DNA of 64,000 bases from Exiguobacterium sp. TNDT2 (GTDB lineage: Bacteria > Bacillota > Bacilli > Exiguobacteriales > Exiguobacteriaceae): NCBI RefSeq assembly GCF_003331145.1, contig NZ_QLVE01000005.1, positions 1 through 64,000 on the forward strand. Direction: 5' to 3'. Below are positions 18,298 to 26,632 of this stretch, in pieces. Below the pieces are notes generated by a model, which saw nothing but the letters and a program-made list of their open reading frames with translations, had not been told where the DNA came from and ran no database searches. Each line of letters starts with the position of its first letter. The stretch's first letter is position 1. A program made the translations under genes and the position numbers.

Positions 18298-18822
18298 TTA
18301 GTTTTTAGCCATGACTTTGATGAATTCTCGCATGTAGTCAGGCAGGTCAGGCGGACGGCGACTTGAGACGATATGGCCGTCGACGACGACCGGCTCATCA
18401 TGCCAAATCGCACCCGCGTTTTCCATATCATCTTTAATGCCAGGAGTACTCGTGACATTGACGCCATCGAGAATATTGGCTGAAATCAATACCCAGCCGG
18501 CGTGACAGATTTGACCGATCGGCCGTTTCTCGTCATGCATATAACGGACGAACCCTTTTACCGAATCAAAGCGGCGCAACAAGTCGGGTGACCAGCCACC
18601 TGGGACGAGCAGCGCGTCGTATGATGAGATGTCGACGTCATCGAACGCGATGTCTGACTTGGCCGGAACGCCATATTTGCCGATATAAGCGTGATCCGCC
18701 TTCTCGCCGGCCAGGATGACGTTTGCGCCTTCCTCACGTAACCGATGGACCGGATACCATAGTTCTAAGTCTTCGAAGTCGTCGCTGACGATTTGCAAAA
18801 TATTTTTACCTTGTAATTGCAT
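18298..18822 (-). CDS. DJ-1/PfpI family protein (type 1 glutamine amidotransferase-like)
   Basis: A 174-residue protein of the PfpI/YhbO class. The nucleophilic elbow is GQICHAGW, with the cysteine followed by histidine, and the upstream acidic residue of the class lies in the EDLELWYPVHRL region. Members act as intracellular proteases, chaperones or glyoxalase/deglycase-like enzymes; which activity applies here is not decided. The gene has a good GGGAGG ribosome site and lies 26 bases upstream of the Bax-inhibitor-like gene on the same strand, so the two may be cotranscribed. Confidence 0.9.
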   Translation of the reverse strand: MQLQGKNILQIVSDDFEDLELWYPVHRLREEGANVILAGEKADHAYIGKYGVPAKSDIAFDDVDISSYDALLVPGGWSPDLLRRFDSVKGFVRYMHDEKRPIGQICHAGWVLISANILDGVNVTSTPGIKDDMENAGAIWHDEPVVVDGHIVSSRRPPDLPDYMREFIKVMAKN

Positions 18823-18918
18823 CGAATCCCTCCCTTTATTTGTCTTTCACAAGTATACCCTATAAGCCACCGGGCGAAAACAGGGACGATAGACGAAACG
18901 CACGTCGCTTAACTTGAA

Positions 18919-19839
18919 TCAATTTATTTGTGTCACAGTCACAATCACATTTCCAGCCTTTCCTCCGGCATCAACGTATCGGTGCGCCGCGACGATGTCC
19001 TCGAGCGGATAAATCGAATCGATGACGGCCTTTACTCGGCCGGCTTCAAACAGTTCGTTTAAGAAAGTCAGATCCTCTTTCCGTTCACTCGCAGGTCCTT
19101 GTCCGGCGACAGAACTAAATTTCCCGTGTTCGGCGACATGCTTCCGGGCCATCTGCTTATCGATTTTCCCGGCCGCATCGAATACGGCATCATACGTGGT
19201 CAGTTTCTTATCATAGCCTGCTTTCGTATAATCAATCACGACGTCTGCGCCAAGACTTCTGACGAGTTCGAAGTTTCGCTCTCGACAGACTGCCGTCACG
19301 TGTGCCCCGTAATATTTCGCGATTTGAACGGCCATCGAACCGACTGCCCCGGAAGCCCCGTAAATCAAGACGGTCTTCGCTTGTTCGATGTTCATTTTAC
19401 GCAAAAAGTGAAGGGCCGTCGTCCCGCCGAACGGCAAGCTGGCCGCCTCGATAAAACTAGCGTTATTCGGCATGCGCTCGACACACTTACGCGCTCTGAC
19501 ACACGTATATTCGGCATAGCCGCCAAAGCGGATCCCGGTCAGCGCATAGACACGGTCACCGACCTTGAAGTCTTCAATGCGACTACCCGTCTCGACGACC
19601 TCCCCTGCCAAGACGACACCGAGAATCGGTTGGCGCGGCGCCTTGAAACCGATGACGACTCGCATCGGTAGCTTACCTAGAGTCGGTACATCGAGAGCCC
19701 GTAATCGACGGTCGCCTGAATGGACGGCAGAGGTGTGAACTTTGATCAACAATTCGTCCGATTTTGGCACAGGCTTGTCGACTTCTTGGAGCTGCAACAC
19801 GTCAGGTGGTCCATATGCGGTACAAATCACTGCTTTCAT
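18919..19839 (-). CDS. MDR-family zinc-independent oxidoreductase
   Basis: A 306-residue NADP-dependent quinone-oxidoreductase-like enzyme. It has the GroES-like N-terminal domain (VHTSAVHSGDRRLRA) and the Rossmann motif YGASGAVGSMAVQIAKYYGA. The cysteine cluster of zinc alcohol dehydrogenases is absent. The start is placed at the second of two adjacent ATGs (19839 rather than 19842) for a six-base spacing from GGAGG; an upstream GTG falls inside the ribosome site and is unlikely. The C-terminus carries DIVAAHRYVDAGGKAGNVIV, normal for this family. Substrate unknown, probably a reactive carbonyl. Confidence 0.88.
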   Translation of the reverse strand: MKAVICTAYGPPDVLQLQEVDKPVPKSDELLIKVHTSAVHSGDRRLRALDVPTLGKLPMRVVIGFKAPRQPILGVVLAGEVVETGSRIEDFKVGDRVYALTGIRFGGYAEYTCVRARKCVERMPNNASFIEAASLPFGGTTALHFLRKMNIEQAKTVLIYGASGAVGSMAVQIAKYYGAHVTAVCRERNFELVRSLGADVVIDYTKAGYDKKLTTYDAVFDAAGKIDKQMARKHVAEHGKFSSVAGQGPASERKEDLTFLNELFEAGRVKAVIDSIYPLEDIVAAHRYVDAGGKAGNVIVTVTQIN

Positions 19840-19884
19840 CATGTACCTCCTCACAAAACCAGATCAGAACGATGGTATGCTGCC

Positions 19885-19914
19885 GCAAACGATTCTTACG
19901 CAAACGATTCTTAC
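19885..19914 (+). repeat. Perfect 15-base tandem duplication
   Basis: GCAAACGATTCTTAC occurs twice head-to-tail at 19885-19899 and 19900-19914 in the gap between the MDR gene and thyA. Apart from this and the thyA promoter, the gap holds nothing I can assign. Confidence 0.95.
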
Positions 19915-20001
19915 ACGGTTATTTCTATTATTGTCCCATCTTCAACAAGTGAAACATCAGTGTTCTCAAATCGATATTTAGAAGACAACTCTGCTGAATG
20001 A

Positions 20002-20037
20002 CCATCATTTTATCAATATATTGTGTTATAATGATGG
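20002..20037 (+). promoter_or_regulatory. thyA promoter with flanking inverted repeat
   Basis: TATAAT at 20027-20032 preceded by TG at the extended -10 position. The 8-base arms CCATCATT (20002-20009) and AATGATGG (20030-20037) form a perfect inverted repeat, and the right arm overlaps the -10 box. Confidence 0.55.
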
Positions 20038-20079
20038 CGTCTTTTTGTAAATTGTTGAACGAGAAAGGGGACTTCCCAC

Positions 20080-20874
20080 ATGAAACAATACCATGATTTA
20101 TGCACCCATATCCTCGAGAACGGGGTCGTCAAAGAAGACCGCACCGGGACCGGGACGACGAGCGTGTTCGGCTACCAGATGCGGTTCAATCTTCAGGAAG
20201 GCTTCCCCCTGATTACGACGAAAAAATTACATACGCGCTCCATCATCCATGAACTGCTCTGGTTCATCACCGGCGATACGAACGTCAAATACCTTCAAGA
20301 CAACGGGGTCCGCATTTGGAACGAATGGGCCGACGAGGACGGTAATCTCGGTCCTGTCTATGGGGCGCAGTGGCGCTCGTTCCCGAAACCGGACGGCACG
20401 AGTGTCGACCAGATCGCGCAAGTGATTGAGCAGATTAAGACGAACCCTGACTCGCGTCGACTCATCGTCTCGGCATGGAATCCAGGGCAACTCGAGGATA
20501 TGGCGCTACCACCGTGCCACTTGTTGTTCCAATTTTATGTCGCGGACGGCAAACTATCATGCCAGCTCTATCAACGAAGCGCCGACACGTTTCTTGGTGT
20601 CCCGTTCAACATCGCGTCTTACGCCTTGCTCACACACATGGTCGCCCATGTGACGGGTATTGAAGTCGGAGACTTCGTCCATACGCTCGGCGACGCCCAC
20701 ATTTACCATAACCACCTCGAACAAGTGAACCTTCAATTGACACGTGAGCCACGCCCACTCCCGACATTGAACATCTTGCGTGATGTGACGTCCATCGAGG
20801 ACTTCCGGTTTGAAGACTTCGAGATCGTCGGCTATGACCCGTACCCGCACATCAAAGGAGAAGTGAGCGTATGA
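20080..20874 (+). CDS. thyA: Thymidylate synthase ThyA
   Basis: A 264-residue cytoplasmic enzyme that methylates dUMP to dTMP with methylene-tetrahydrofolate. The catalytic cysteine is in [12 protein letters not shown], and the dUMP-contacting CQLYQRSAD and [12 protein letters not shown] are intact. The 264-residue length is that of the short, E. coli-type enzyme. The ATG follows AAAGGGGA. Its stop overlaps the folA start by four bases (ATGA), so dTMP synthesis and regeneration of the spent dihydrofolate are translationally coupled. Confidence 0.99.
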   Translation: MKQYHDLCTHILENGVVKEDRTGTGTTSVFGYQMRFNLQEGFPLITTKKLHTRSIIHELLWFITGDTNVKYLQDNGVRIWNEWADEDGNLGPVYGAQWRSFPKPDGTSVDQIAQVIEQIKTNPDSRRLIVSAWNPGQLEDMALPPCHLLFQFYVADGKLSCQLYQRSADTFLGVPFNIASYALLTHMVAHVTGIEVGDFVHTLGDAHIYHNHLEQVNLQLTREPRPLPTLNILRDVTSIEDFRFEDFEIVGYDPYPHIKGEVSV

Positions 20875-21350
20875 TCGTCCACGTCGTCGCCTTCGGAACG
20901 AATCGTGAAATCGGGAAAGATAACGCCTTGTTGTGGCGTCTGCCCGATGACTTGAAGCAGTTCAAAGCCATCACGACGGGCCAAACGGTCGTCATGGGTC
21001 GAAAGACGTTCGAATCAATCGGTCGACCGCTTCCGAACCGTCGCAATATCGTCGTCACGTCGGACCGTACCTTCTCCGCTGACGGGGTCGACATCTGGCA
21101 CGACCTCGATTCAGTCAAGACTGAGACGACAGACCTTTACATCATCGGCGGCGCGACGCTCTATGAGCAGACGCTCTCGATGACGGACCGGTTTTATGTC
21201 ACTGAAGTCGACGGCACGTTCGAGGCGGACACGTATTACCCGTCCCTTCCGGACGGCCTCGTCGTGACGGATGAACAGTTTCATCCGGCCGATGAGCGGC
21301 ATGCCTATAGCTTCACTTTCCGCCAATACGACAAAACGGACATCGATTGA
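20871..21350 (+). CDS. folA: Dihydrofolate reductase
   Basis: A 159-residue NADPH-dependent enzyme that restores tetrahydrofolate. The active-site aspartate is in [12 protein letters not shown], the cofactor motifs are [19 protein letters not shown] and [11 protein letters not shown], and the C-terminal YSFTFRQY strand is normal. It starts inside the end of thyA (ATGA overlap) with GGAG upstream, in the usual Bacillota thyA-folA pair. It is followed at once by a strong bidirectional terminator, part of which overlaps the last codons. Confidence 0.98.
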   Translation: MIVHVVAFGTNREIGKDNALLWRLPDDLKQFKAITTGQTVVMGRKTFESIGRPLPNRRNIVVTSDRTFSADGVDIWHDLDSVKTETTDLYIIGGATLYEQTLSMTDRFYVTEVDGTFEADTYYPSLPDGLVVTDEQFHPADERHAYSFTFRQYDKTDID

Positions 21351-21367
21351 ATCGATGTCCGTTTTTT
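21333..21367. terminator. Bidirectional terminator after folA
   Basis: Long near-perfect stem AACGGACATCGAT/ATCGATGTCCGTT with a 3-base loop and T runs on both strands, between convergent folA and the diguanylate cyclase gene. Confidence 0.92.
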
Positions 21368-22856
21368 AGTCCGGCAACTTCTCGAGCCACTGCTCGATTT
21401 TTTCAGTAATCGCGTCGTGATGGTCCTGCTCGGACAAGTCATCGCACAGCATCCCGAGCTCGAGCGCGTTTCGTTTCGAGACGGCCAAGATGTGGCTATA
21501 TTTGCCACGTTGTTCTTTGACAGCCGATAAGGTCCCTCTCGTTTCGCTCGTGCCCGAGTCGTCAAGGATGAACATCTCCATATGGTCGTTGCAGGCATAA
21601 AGCTCGTAAGGGCGATAAATGATCTCGTAGCGCCTGTGTTGTTTCGGTAACCGTTCGGCAAGTAGCGCGTACTTCTCAGGGCTCATCGTCACATACGCGA
21701 GACGTTTCTCTTCCCGGACGGCGGTTGAGTATCGGATAATTCGATTACGTCCGTCACGTTTTGCCTTATAGAGCGCCTCATCCGCGTAGGCACACCATTC
21801 CCCGAGCGTCATCCCAACCTCGCAGACACGTGTATATCCAATTGATACGGTAACGTGATGCTCATATGTAAACGCCATCTCTTCAATGCGACTGCGGACG
21901 CGTTCGAGCACCGCATCGACAATATGACGATCTGACACGTTAAGAATGATCAGAAATTCTTCGCCACCATAACGAATCAGTTCATCACTCGAGCGAATCG
22001 CCAAACGTATCTCCTCGGCGACGCGATGTAACACCTCGTCCCCATAAGCATGACCGAACGTATCATTTAACTGTTTGAAATGGTCGATGTCGAGCAGGGC
22101 AAGCGTAAAGCTCTCACCCGAACGCTCAAGCCGAGACATGAATCGACTGAACGTCGCTTTCAAGTATTTTCGATTGAAAGCGCCCGTCAATTCGTCGACA
22201 AGGAGCGCGTTTGAGACAAGCCGCGCCTTCTCGATATGATGGCCAAGACGAACGAGCCGTTCCTCCATCGGCACCCACTCTTCCCAATAGTCGTCAAACC
22301 CATAAGAATAGGCTGCTAGACGATAATGTTCGTTCGTTCCGATCACGATGAGCGGGACGTATAACTTTTTCATCTTACTGACGAACGATTGAATCGCCCG
22401 CTCCGGGAAGCGGGCCCATAGCTCGACGTCCATGATGATGGCTTTCGGGACATCTTCATAGTCATATTCGACGGCCTCTTCTAACGTCTGCAAAAAGACA
22501 GGTCGTGCCCCGAGTTTTTCGACACGCGGCTTATAACGGCTAAACGTTGAAAAACTATTCGATAACACTAAGACGAGATCTTCATCTTCTTGCTCGATAC
22601 CTAGAATCGTGTGAATATAACGTTTTACTGGGGCAATTAAAGCCATGGCCTCCGCTTGTGTCAAGACTGGTGGCAACTCACGGACGTCTGATTCCACACG
22701 GCTGAAAATCTCAAGCAAATGCATCAATCGACGACGTTTTACTTCGTGCTTCATCCAATCTAATAAAAACTCGATTTCAGTTGTTTGAATCTGTCTCGCG
22801 TTCGTGATTTGCGTTAAGATGCTATGTATACGATCTGTGAGTTGCTGTTGCTTCAT
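21366..22856 (-). CDS. GGDEF diguanylate cyclase with degenerate receiver-like domain
   Basis: A 496-residue soluble protein. Residues about 1-90 are helical, 93-210 look like a receiver domain (Asp143 in IIMD sits at the phosphoacceptor place, but the usual acidic pair at the start is replaced by LVLSNS), and 215-380 form a GGDEF domain. The active site GGEEF is at 297-301 and the inhibitory-site motif RSSD is at 288-291, five residues before it, so c-di-GMP synthesis with product inhibition is expected. Residues 385-496 form an unrecognised alpha/beta tail that may be a second, more degenerate receiver fold. No histidine kinase is adjacent. Confidence 0.92.
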   Translation of the reverse strand: MKQQQLTDRIHSILTQITNARQIQTTEIEFLLDWMKHEVKRRRLMHLLEIFSRVESDVRELPPVLTQAEAMALIAPVKRYIHTILGIEQEDEDLVLVLSNSFSTFSRYKPRVEKLGARPVFLQTLEEAVEYDYEDVPKAIIMDVELWARFPERAIQSFVSKMKKLYVPLIVIGTNEHYRLAAYSYGFDDYWEEWVPMEERLVRLGHHIEKARLVSNALLVDELTGAFNRKYLKATFSRFMSRLERSGESFTLALLDIDHFKQLNDTFGHAYGDEVLHRVAEEIRLAIRSSDELIRYGGEEFLIILNVSDRHIVDAVLERVRSRIEEMAFTYEHHVTVSIGYTRVCEVGMTLGEWCAYADEALYKAKRDGRNRIIRYSTAVREEKRLAYVTMSPEKYALLAERLPKQHRRYEIIYRPYELYACNDHMEMFILDDSGTSETRGTLSAVKEQRGKYSHILAVSKRNALELGMLCDDLSEQDHHDAITEKIEQWLEKLPD

Positions 22857-22997
22857 TCCCGACCCCCCAGTTTCGCTCTCCCTTTGTTCTCTTCTGCTTA
22901 TGATTATGCGACTTCCTTTTCAAAAATACAACTATTTACTTATTTATTGCCTATTGTTTGCCAGTAAGATGGTCCTTACGGCCTATTAGACAACAGT

Positions 22998-23024
22998 AAA
23001 AGAGCGGTCAAAGACCGCCCTTTC
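22998..23024 (-). terminator. fumC terminator
   Basis: Stem GGGCGGTC/GACCGCTC with a 3-base loop and T tail on the minus strand, directly after the fumC stop codon. The rest of the gap to 22857 shows nothing convincing. Confidence 0.85.
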
Positions 23025-23025
23025 C

Positions 23026-24426
23026 TTATTTTCCAACTTTTAGGTTAGGTGAAGTCATCTCTTCTGGACGAATCCACTCATCGAATTGTTCTTCCGTCAA
23101 TAACCCTGTCTCGAGCGCCGCTTCTTTTAACGACGTCCCATTCTTATGTGCTAGTTTTGCGATTTTAGCCGCATTCTCGTAGCCGATATGCGGGTTGAGC
23201 GCTGTCACGAGCATGAGCGAGCGATCGACGTTGTGCGCGATGACGTCCAAGTCTGGTTCGATGCCGACGGCGCAATGCACGTCGAACGAATGAAGGCTGT
23301 CCGTCAACAGGCGGCACGTCTGGAGGAAGTTGTACATGATGACCGGTTTGAACACGTTCAACTCGAAGTTTCCTTGGCTCGCCCCGAATCCGATTGTCGC
23401 ATCATTCCCGAGCACTTGGGCCGCGACCATCGTCAACGCCTCACTCTGCGTCGGGTTGACTTTACCAGGCATGATCGAGCTGCCTGGTTCGTTTTCCGGA
23501 ATCAAAATCTCGCCGATACCGGCTCGCGGGCCGGATGCAAGCCAACGGACGTCGTTGGCAATCTTCATCGCGTCCATCGCGAGCGCTTTCAAGGCACCGT
23601 GTGTGAACACGAGCTGATCGTGGCTCGTGAGCGCATGGAACTTGTTGACGGCCGTAATGAAACGTTTGCCCGTCTCTTGCGAGATTTTCTCAGCGACGAC
23701 TTCGCCGAACTTCGGATGAGCGTTGATGCCGGTCCCGACCGCCGTCCCGCCGAGGGCGAGCTCTGTCAACGGTTCGAGCGTGCGCTCAATCATCTGTTTC
23801 GACAGCTCGAGCATCCGGACCCAACCGCTGATCTCTTGACCGAGCGTGACTGGCGTCGCGTCTTGCAAGTGTGTCCGACCGATTTTGACGATGTCCATGA
23901 ACGACTCGGCTTTCTTCGAGAGCGTCGCGTGGAGCGCCTCAATCGACGGCAACACATGGTCCTCGACAGCTAAGATGGCGGCGATGTGCATCGCCGTCGG
24001 ATACGTGTCGTTCGAGCTCTGTGATTTGTTGACGTCGTCATTCGGATGAATCGTGAGCGTTTGACCACGCTCTTTCAACTTATCGTTCGCCAAATGGGCG
24101 ATGACTTCGTTGACGTTCATGTTCGACTGTGTCCCTGAACCCGTCTGCCAGACGACGAGTGGAAACTCGGCGTCATGTTGTCCAGTGACGATCTCATCGG
24201 CGACTTCAGCGATGACGTCGGCTTTCGCTTGCTCCAACACACCGAGCTCGGCGTTGGCGAGTGCGGCACCTTTCTTCAAAATCGCGAAGGCATGCACGAC
24301 CTCGAGCGGCATCTTTTCCGTCCCGATTTTAAAGTTCTCAAGACTGCGCTGTGTTTGGGCTCCCCACTTGGCTGAAGCCGGAACGTTGATTTCCCCCATC
24401 GTGTCCCGTTCGATCCGATATTCCAT
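23026..24426 (-). CDS. fumC: Fumarase class II
   Basis: A 466-residue iron-independent fumarate hydratase of the TCA cycle. The family signature [15 protein letters not shown] is intact, as are [16 protein letters not shown] and [13 protein letters not shown]. Length is normal for FumC, and no aspartase-specific feature stands out. It stands alone with its own terminator. A perfect cre match lies only 21 bases upstream of the ATG, a position where CcpA would block elongation. Confidence 0.97.
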   Translation of the reverse strand: MEYRIERDTMGEINVPASAKWGAQTQRSLENFKIGTEKMPLEVVHAFAILKKGAALANAELGVLEQAKADVIAEVADEIVTGQHDAEFPLVVWQTGSGTQSNMNVNEVIAHLANDKLKERGQTLTIHPNDDVNKSQSSNDTYPTAMHIAAILAVEDHVLPSIEALHATLSKKAESFMDIVKIGRTHLQDATPVTLGQEISGWVRMLELSKQMIERTLEPLTELALGGTAVGTGINAHPKFGEVVAEKISQETGKRFITAVNKFHALTSHDQLVFTHGALKALAMDAMKIANDVRWLASGPRAGIGEILIPENEPGSSIMPGKVNPTQSEALTMVAAQVLGNDATIGFGASQGNFELNVFKPVIMYNFLQTCRLLTDSLHSFDVHCAVGIEPDLDVIAHNVDRSLMLVTALNPHIGYENAAKIAKLAHKNGTSLKEAALETGLLTEEQFDEWIRPEEMTSPNLKVGK

Positions 24427-24446
24427 GAAAATTCCCCCTCTTTTTT

Positions 24447-24461
24447 TGACTACGCTTTCAT
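24447..24461. promoter_or_regulatory. cre box upstream of fumC
   Basis: On the minus strand ATGAAAGCGTAGTCA matches WTGNAANCGNWNNCW at every fixed position. It lies 21 bases before the fumC start codon. Confidence 0.6.
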
Positions 24462-24507
24462 TTTAGCGAAACTTTTGCAAAAAAGAAATCTTTCCCCTGT
24501 AATTGAC

Positions 24508-24532
24508 AAAAAGTCGGGCCAAAGCCCGACTC
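24508..24532 (-). terminator. Terminator of the nuclease operon
   Basis: Perfect stem AGTCGGGC/GCCCGACT with a 4-base loop and five T residues on the minus strand, abutting the RNase HI-like stop codon. Confidence 0.9.
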
Positions 24533-24922
24533 TCATCCGATCAACAATGCCTGTTTCGCCACGTCATGGGCCCGGTTCTCAGCCCGCGGAATCCATTTAA
24601 TGAACTTATTTGGCAATTCGTCATACAGTGTCAGCGCTTTGACGAACAACGGACGTACCGATTGATCTTTCAGGAAACGCTGTTCGAGTGCCCGCACGAC
24701 CGTCTCGGCGTCCGAATAGAACATGAACGTCGATTCGTCCGTGAACGTATGCGCTTGTTCGAGGGCGAACGTGAGCGCGGCGAGTTCGGCTTGAACGCTC
24801 GTCAGCCCGATACGTTTTGTGATGTACGTGGATACGGTGCCGTCCGTCGCCTTGACCCAGACACCAAGACCGTTCTCACCCGTCACTTGGTTCGTCGCCG
24901 CATCAAAATAAATGTGAACCAA
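24533..24922 (-). CDS. RNase HI-like protein
   Basis: A 129-residue protein with the RNase H fold. All four catalytic acidic residues can be placed: Asp in IYFDAAT, Glu in VQAELAAL, Asp in FYSDAE and Asp in NRAHDVAK. It resembles the short RNase HI-like proteins of Bacillus encoded near the ypcP exonuclease gene. The start is TTG at 24922: GGAGG lies nine bases upstream, and homology begins with VHIYFD. A longer reading to 25027 would run deep into the exonuclease gene. It overlaps the end of the exonuclease gene by 20 bases, so the two are probably coupled. Confidence 0.85.
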   Translation of the reverse strand: MVHIYFDAATNQVTGENGLGVWVKATDGTVSTYITKRIGLTSVQAELAALTFALEQAHTFTDESTFMFYSDAETVVRALEQRFLKDQSVRPLFVKALTLYDELPNKFIKWIPRAENRAHDVAKQALLIG

Positions 24923-25685
24923 AGCGGTACGCCTCCCAATCGGTCTCAACCGGTGCATGGATATCGATAAGCGAGAGACGTTTTGATAGAAGCGCCACTT
25001 CTTCTTGCCCATCGAGCTTCTTCGCAAACTTCCGATGCGCCTCTTGGAGTGCTTCTTGTCTCAAGATGTCATACAGCGCTTCGACCGTGTCATACGACTG
25101 GACAAGAATCGTCGCCGTCTTTGGTCCGATGCCGCGGACGCCTGGAATATTGTCCGAGGCATCACCTTGGAGCGCCTTCACATCGACGAACTGTCCGGGC
25201 CGTATTCCATAAGTCGTCTCGAATATGTCCTGGTTCATCATCATCTCTTCCCCTTTTTTCGGGACGATTTGAAACACGTTCGGGGAAAGCAGCTGGTGCA
25301 AATCGCGGTCCGACGAATACATATATGATTCGCCCGGGAAGGCGGTCGCGACCGCCCCAATCAAGTCGTCGGCCTCGTACCCGGCGAGCTCGGACTGAAA
25401 AATCCCGCGCTCGGTCAACGCGGCCCGCAACTTGACGTAATCGTGGAACAACGGTTCCGGCAAGCCGGTGCGGGTCGCTTTATAGTCCGGAAATAAAGCA
25501 TAACGGTGCGTCGTCTCACGTGGTCCATCCCAAAAGAAGGCGATATGCGTGAAGTCGTTCGTCCACCCGTCAACTTTTCGGAGCAGACCTTTCAGCGTAA
25601 CATCGGGGTCGAGGGCTCGACGACGTTCTGTGGCAAAATAATAACGCGACAGGAGGTTAAACCCGTCGACCAACATCAATTTCAT
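24903..25685 (-). CDS. 5'-3' exonuclease (YpcP/ExoR type)
   Basis: A 260-residue FEN-family nuclease equal to the 5' nuclease domain of DNA polymerase I, but free-standing. Metal-binding acidic residues are visible in VDGFNLL, FFWDGPRE, AGYEADDLIGA and YSSDRDLHQL. The helix-hairpin-helix VKALQGDASDNIPGVRGIGPKTA follows. Such proteins act in Okazaki-fragment and RNA-primer processing, which suits the RNase HI-like gene that overlaps its end. The ATG overlaps the stop of the upstream GTPase gene (TGATG) with GAGGTG eight bases before it. Confidence 0.93.
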   Translation of the reverse strand: MKLMLVDGFNLLSRYYFATERRRALDPDVTLKGLLRKVDGWTNDFTHIAFFWDGPRETTHRYALFPDYKATRTGLPEPLFHDYVKLRAALTERGIFQSELAGYEADDLIGAVATAFPGESYMYSSDRDLHQLLSPNVFQIVPKKGEEMMMNQDIFETTYGIRPGQFVDVKALQGDASDNIPGVRGIGPKTATILVQSYDTVEALYDILRQEALQEAHRKFAKKLDGQEEVALLSKRLSLIDIHAPVETDWEAYRFGSHLF

Positions 25686-26617
25686 CACACGTTCACCTCA
25701 CAAGCTTGGAGTCCGCGCGCGAGCGCGTCCCGGTCGAGATTCTTCCCAATCCACACGAAGACGGAACGCGAGTCGTCGCTCGGTTCGTTGGCGAACGTCG
25801 CGCCCATCAGTTGATTCGTCGCTTGGACGACGAATTTTGACGTTTCTCCGTTTAAACGGACAATCGCCTTCATGCGGTACACATCATCTTCATAGTGCAT
25901 GAGCACTTCTCGTACGTATTGAGTCACACGTTCACGTTTTAATGGCACGTCCGTCGTGAGCGTGATGGCCCGAAGCGAGGAAACCGAGGAGTGTCCGTCC
26001 GTCAGTTGACCGAGGAGCTGTTCATCGACTCGCGACAGCTGAAACGTATTCTCCGTCAAGTCATAGTCCCCAACCGTCTGGATCGTCTCGATGACCCGAA
26101 CGGTCGGATTTAGTGCTTTAATCCGCTCATGCGCTTGTTCGAGCGCATCCGCATCGACAAGATCGACTTTGTTCATTAGAATCACGTCCGCATAGGCGAT
26201 TTGATGAATTCCTTCTATAAACAATTCGCGGTCCAATTGACTGGCGTCGACGACCGTCAAAATCGCCGTCAGCTTGAACCGTGTCCGTAAGTAATCATCG
26301 TAATAGATCGTCTGGATGATCGGTGCCGGGTCGGCGACACCGGTCGTCTCGATGACGATGCGGTCAAACGTCTCCTGTCGCGAGGCAAGTTGATAGAACG
26401 TCTTGCTTAAATCACTTTGAATCGAGCAACAGATGCAACCGTTCGATAGCTCAATCTGTTCTTGGTCCATGTTGACGATCAACTGTTCGTCGATATTGAC
26501 CGAGCCAAGCTCGTTGACGATGACGAGCAATCGCTCGTCCGTCGCTTCTAACAAGCGATTCATGTAGGTCGTTTTTCCGGCGCCTAAAAAACCGGTCACC
26601 AATTGCACGGGAATCAT
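25685..26617 (-). CDS. COG0523 (CobW/ZagA-like) GTPase
   Basis: A 310-residue P-loop GTPase of the metal-chaperone family. Walker A is GFLGAGKTT at 9-17, the metal motif CICC is at 61-64, and the guanine-specificity motif appears as MNKVD. The C-terminal domain (about 220-310) is the CobW C-terminal fold. The ATG at 26617 is chosen because GAGGTG lies six bases upstream. Members deliver zinc or other metals to enzymes. The neighbours here (two nucleases with metal centres and an HD hydrolase) make a metal-delivery role attractive but unproven. No Zur box was recognised. Confidence 0.9.
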   Translation of the reverse strand: MIPVQLVTGFLGAGKTTYMNRLLEATDERLLVIVNELGSVNIDEQLIVNMDQEQIELSNGCICCSIQSDLSKTFYQLASRQETFDRIVIETTGVADPAPIIQTIYYDDYLRTRFKLTAILTVVDASQLDRELFIEGIHQIAYADVILMNKVDLVDADALEQAHERIKALNPTVRVIETIQTVGDYDLTENTFQLSRVDEQLLGQLTDGHSSVSSLRAITLTTDVPLKRERVTQYVREVLMHYEDDVYRMKAIVRLNGETSKFVVQATNQLMGATFANEPSDDSRSVFVWIGKNLDRDALARGLQACEVNV

Positions 26618-26632
26618 GTACTGCACCTCACC

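Noticed and set aside
19885-19914. Possible start of a CRISPR or iteron array
   Set aside because: Only two directly adjacent copies without spacers; a simple tandem duplication.
23188-23973. A 261-codon plus-strand frame opposite fumC
   Set aside because: Antisense shadow; the fumarase on the other strand is unambiguous.
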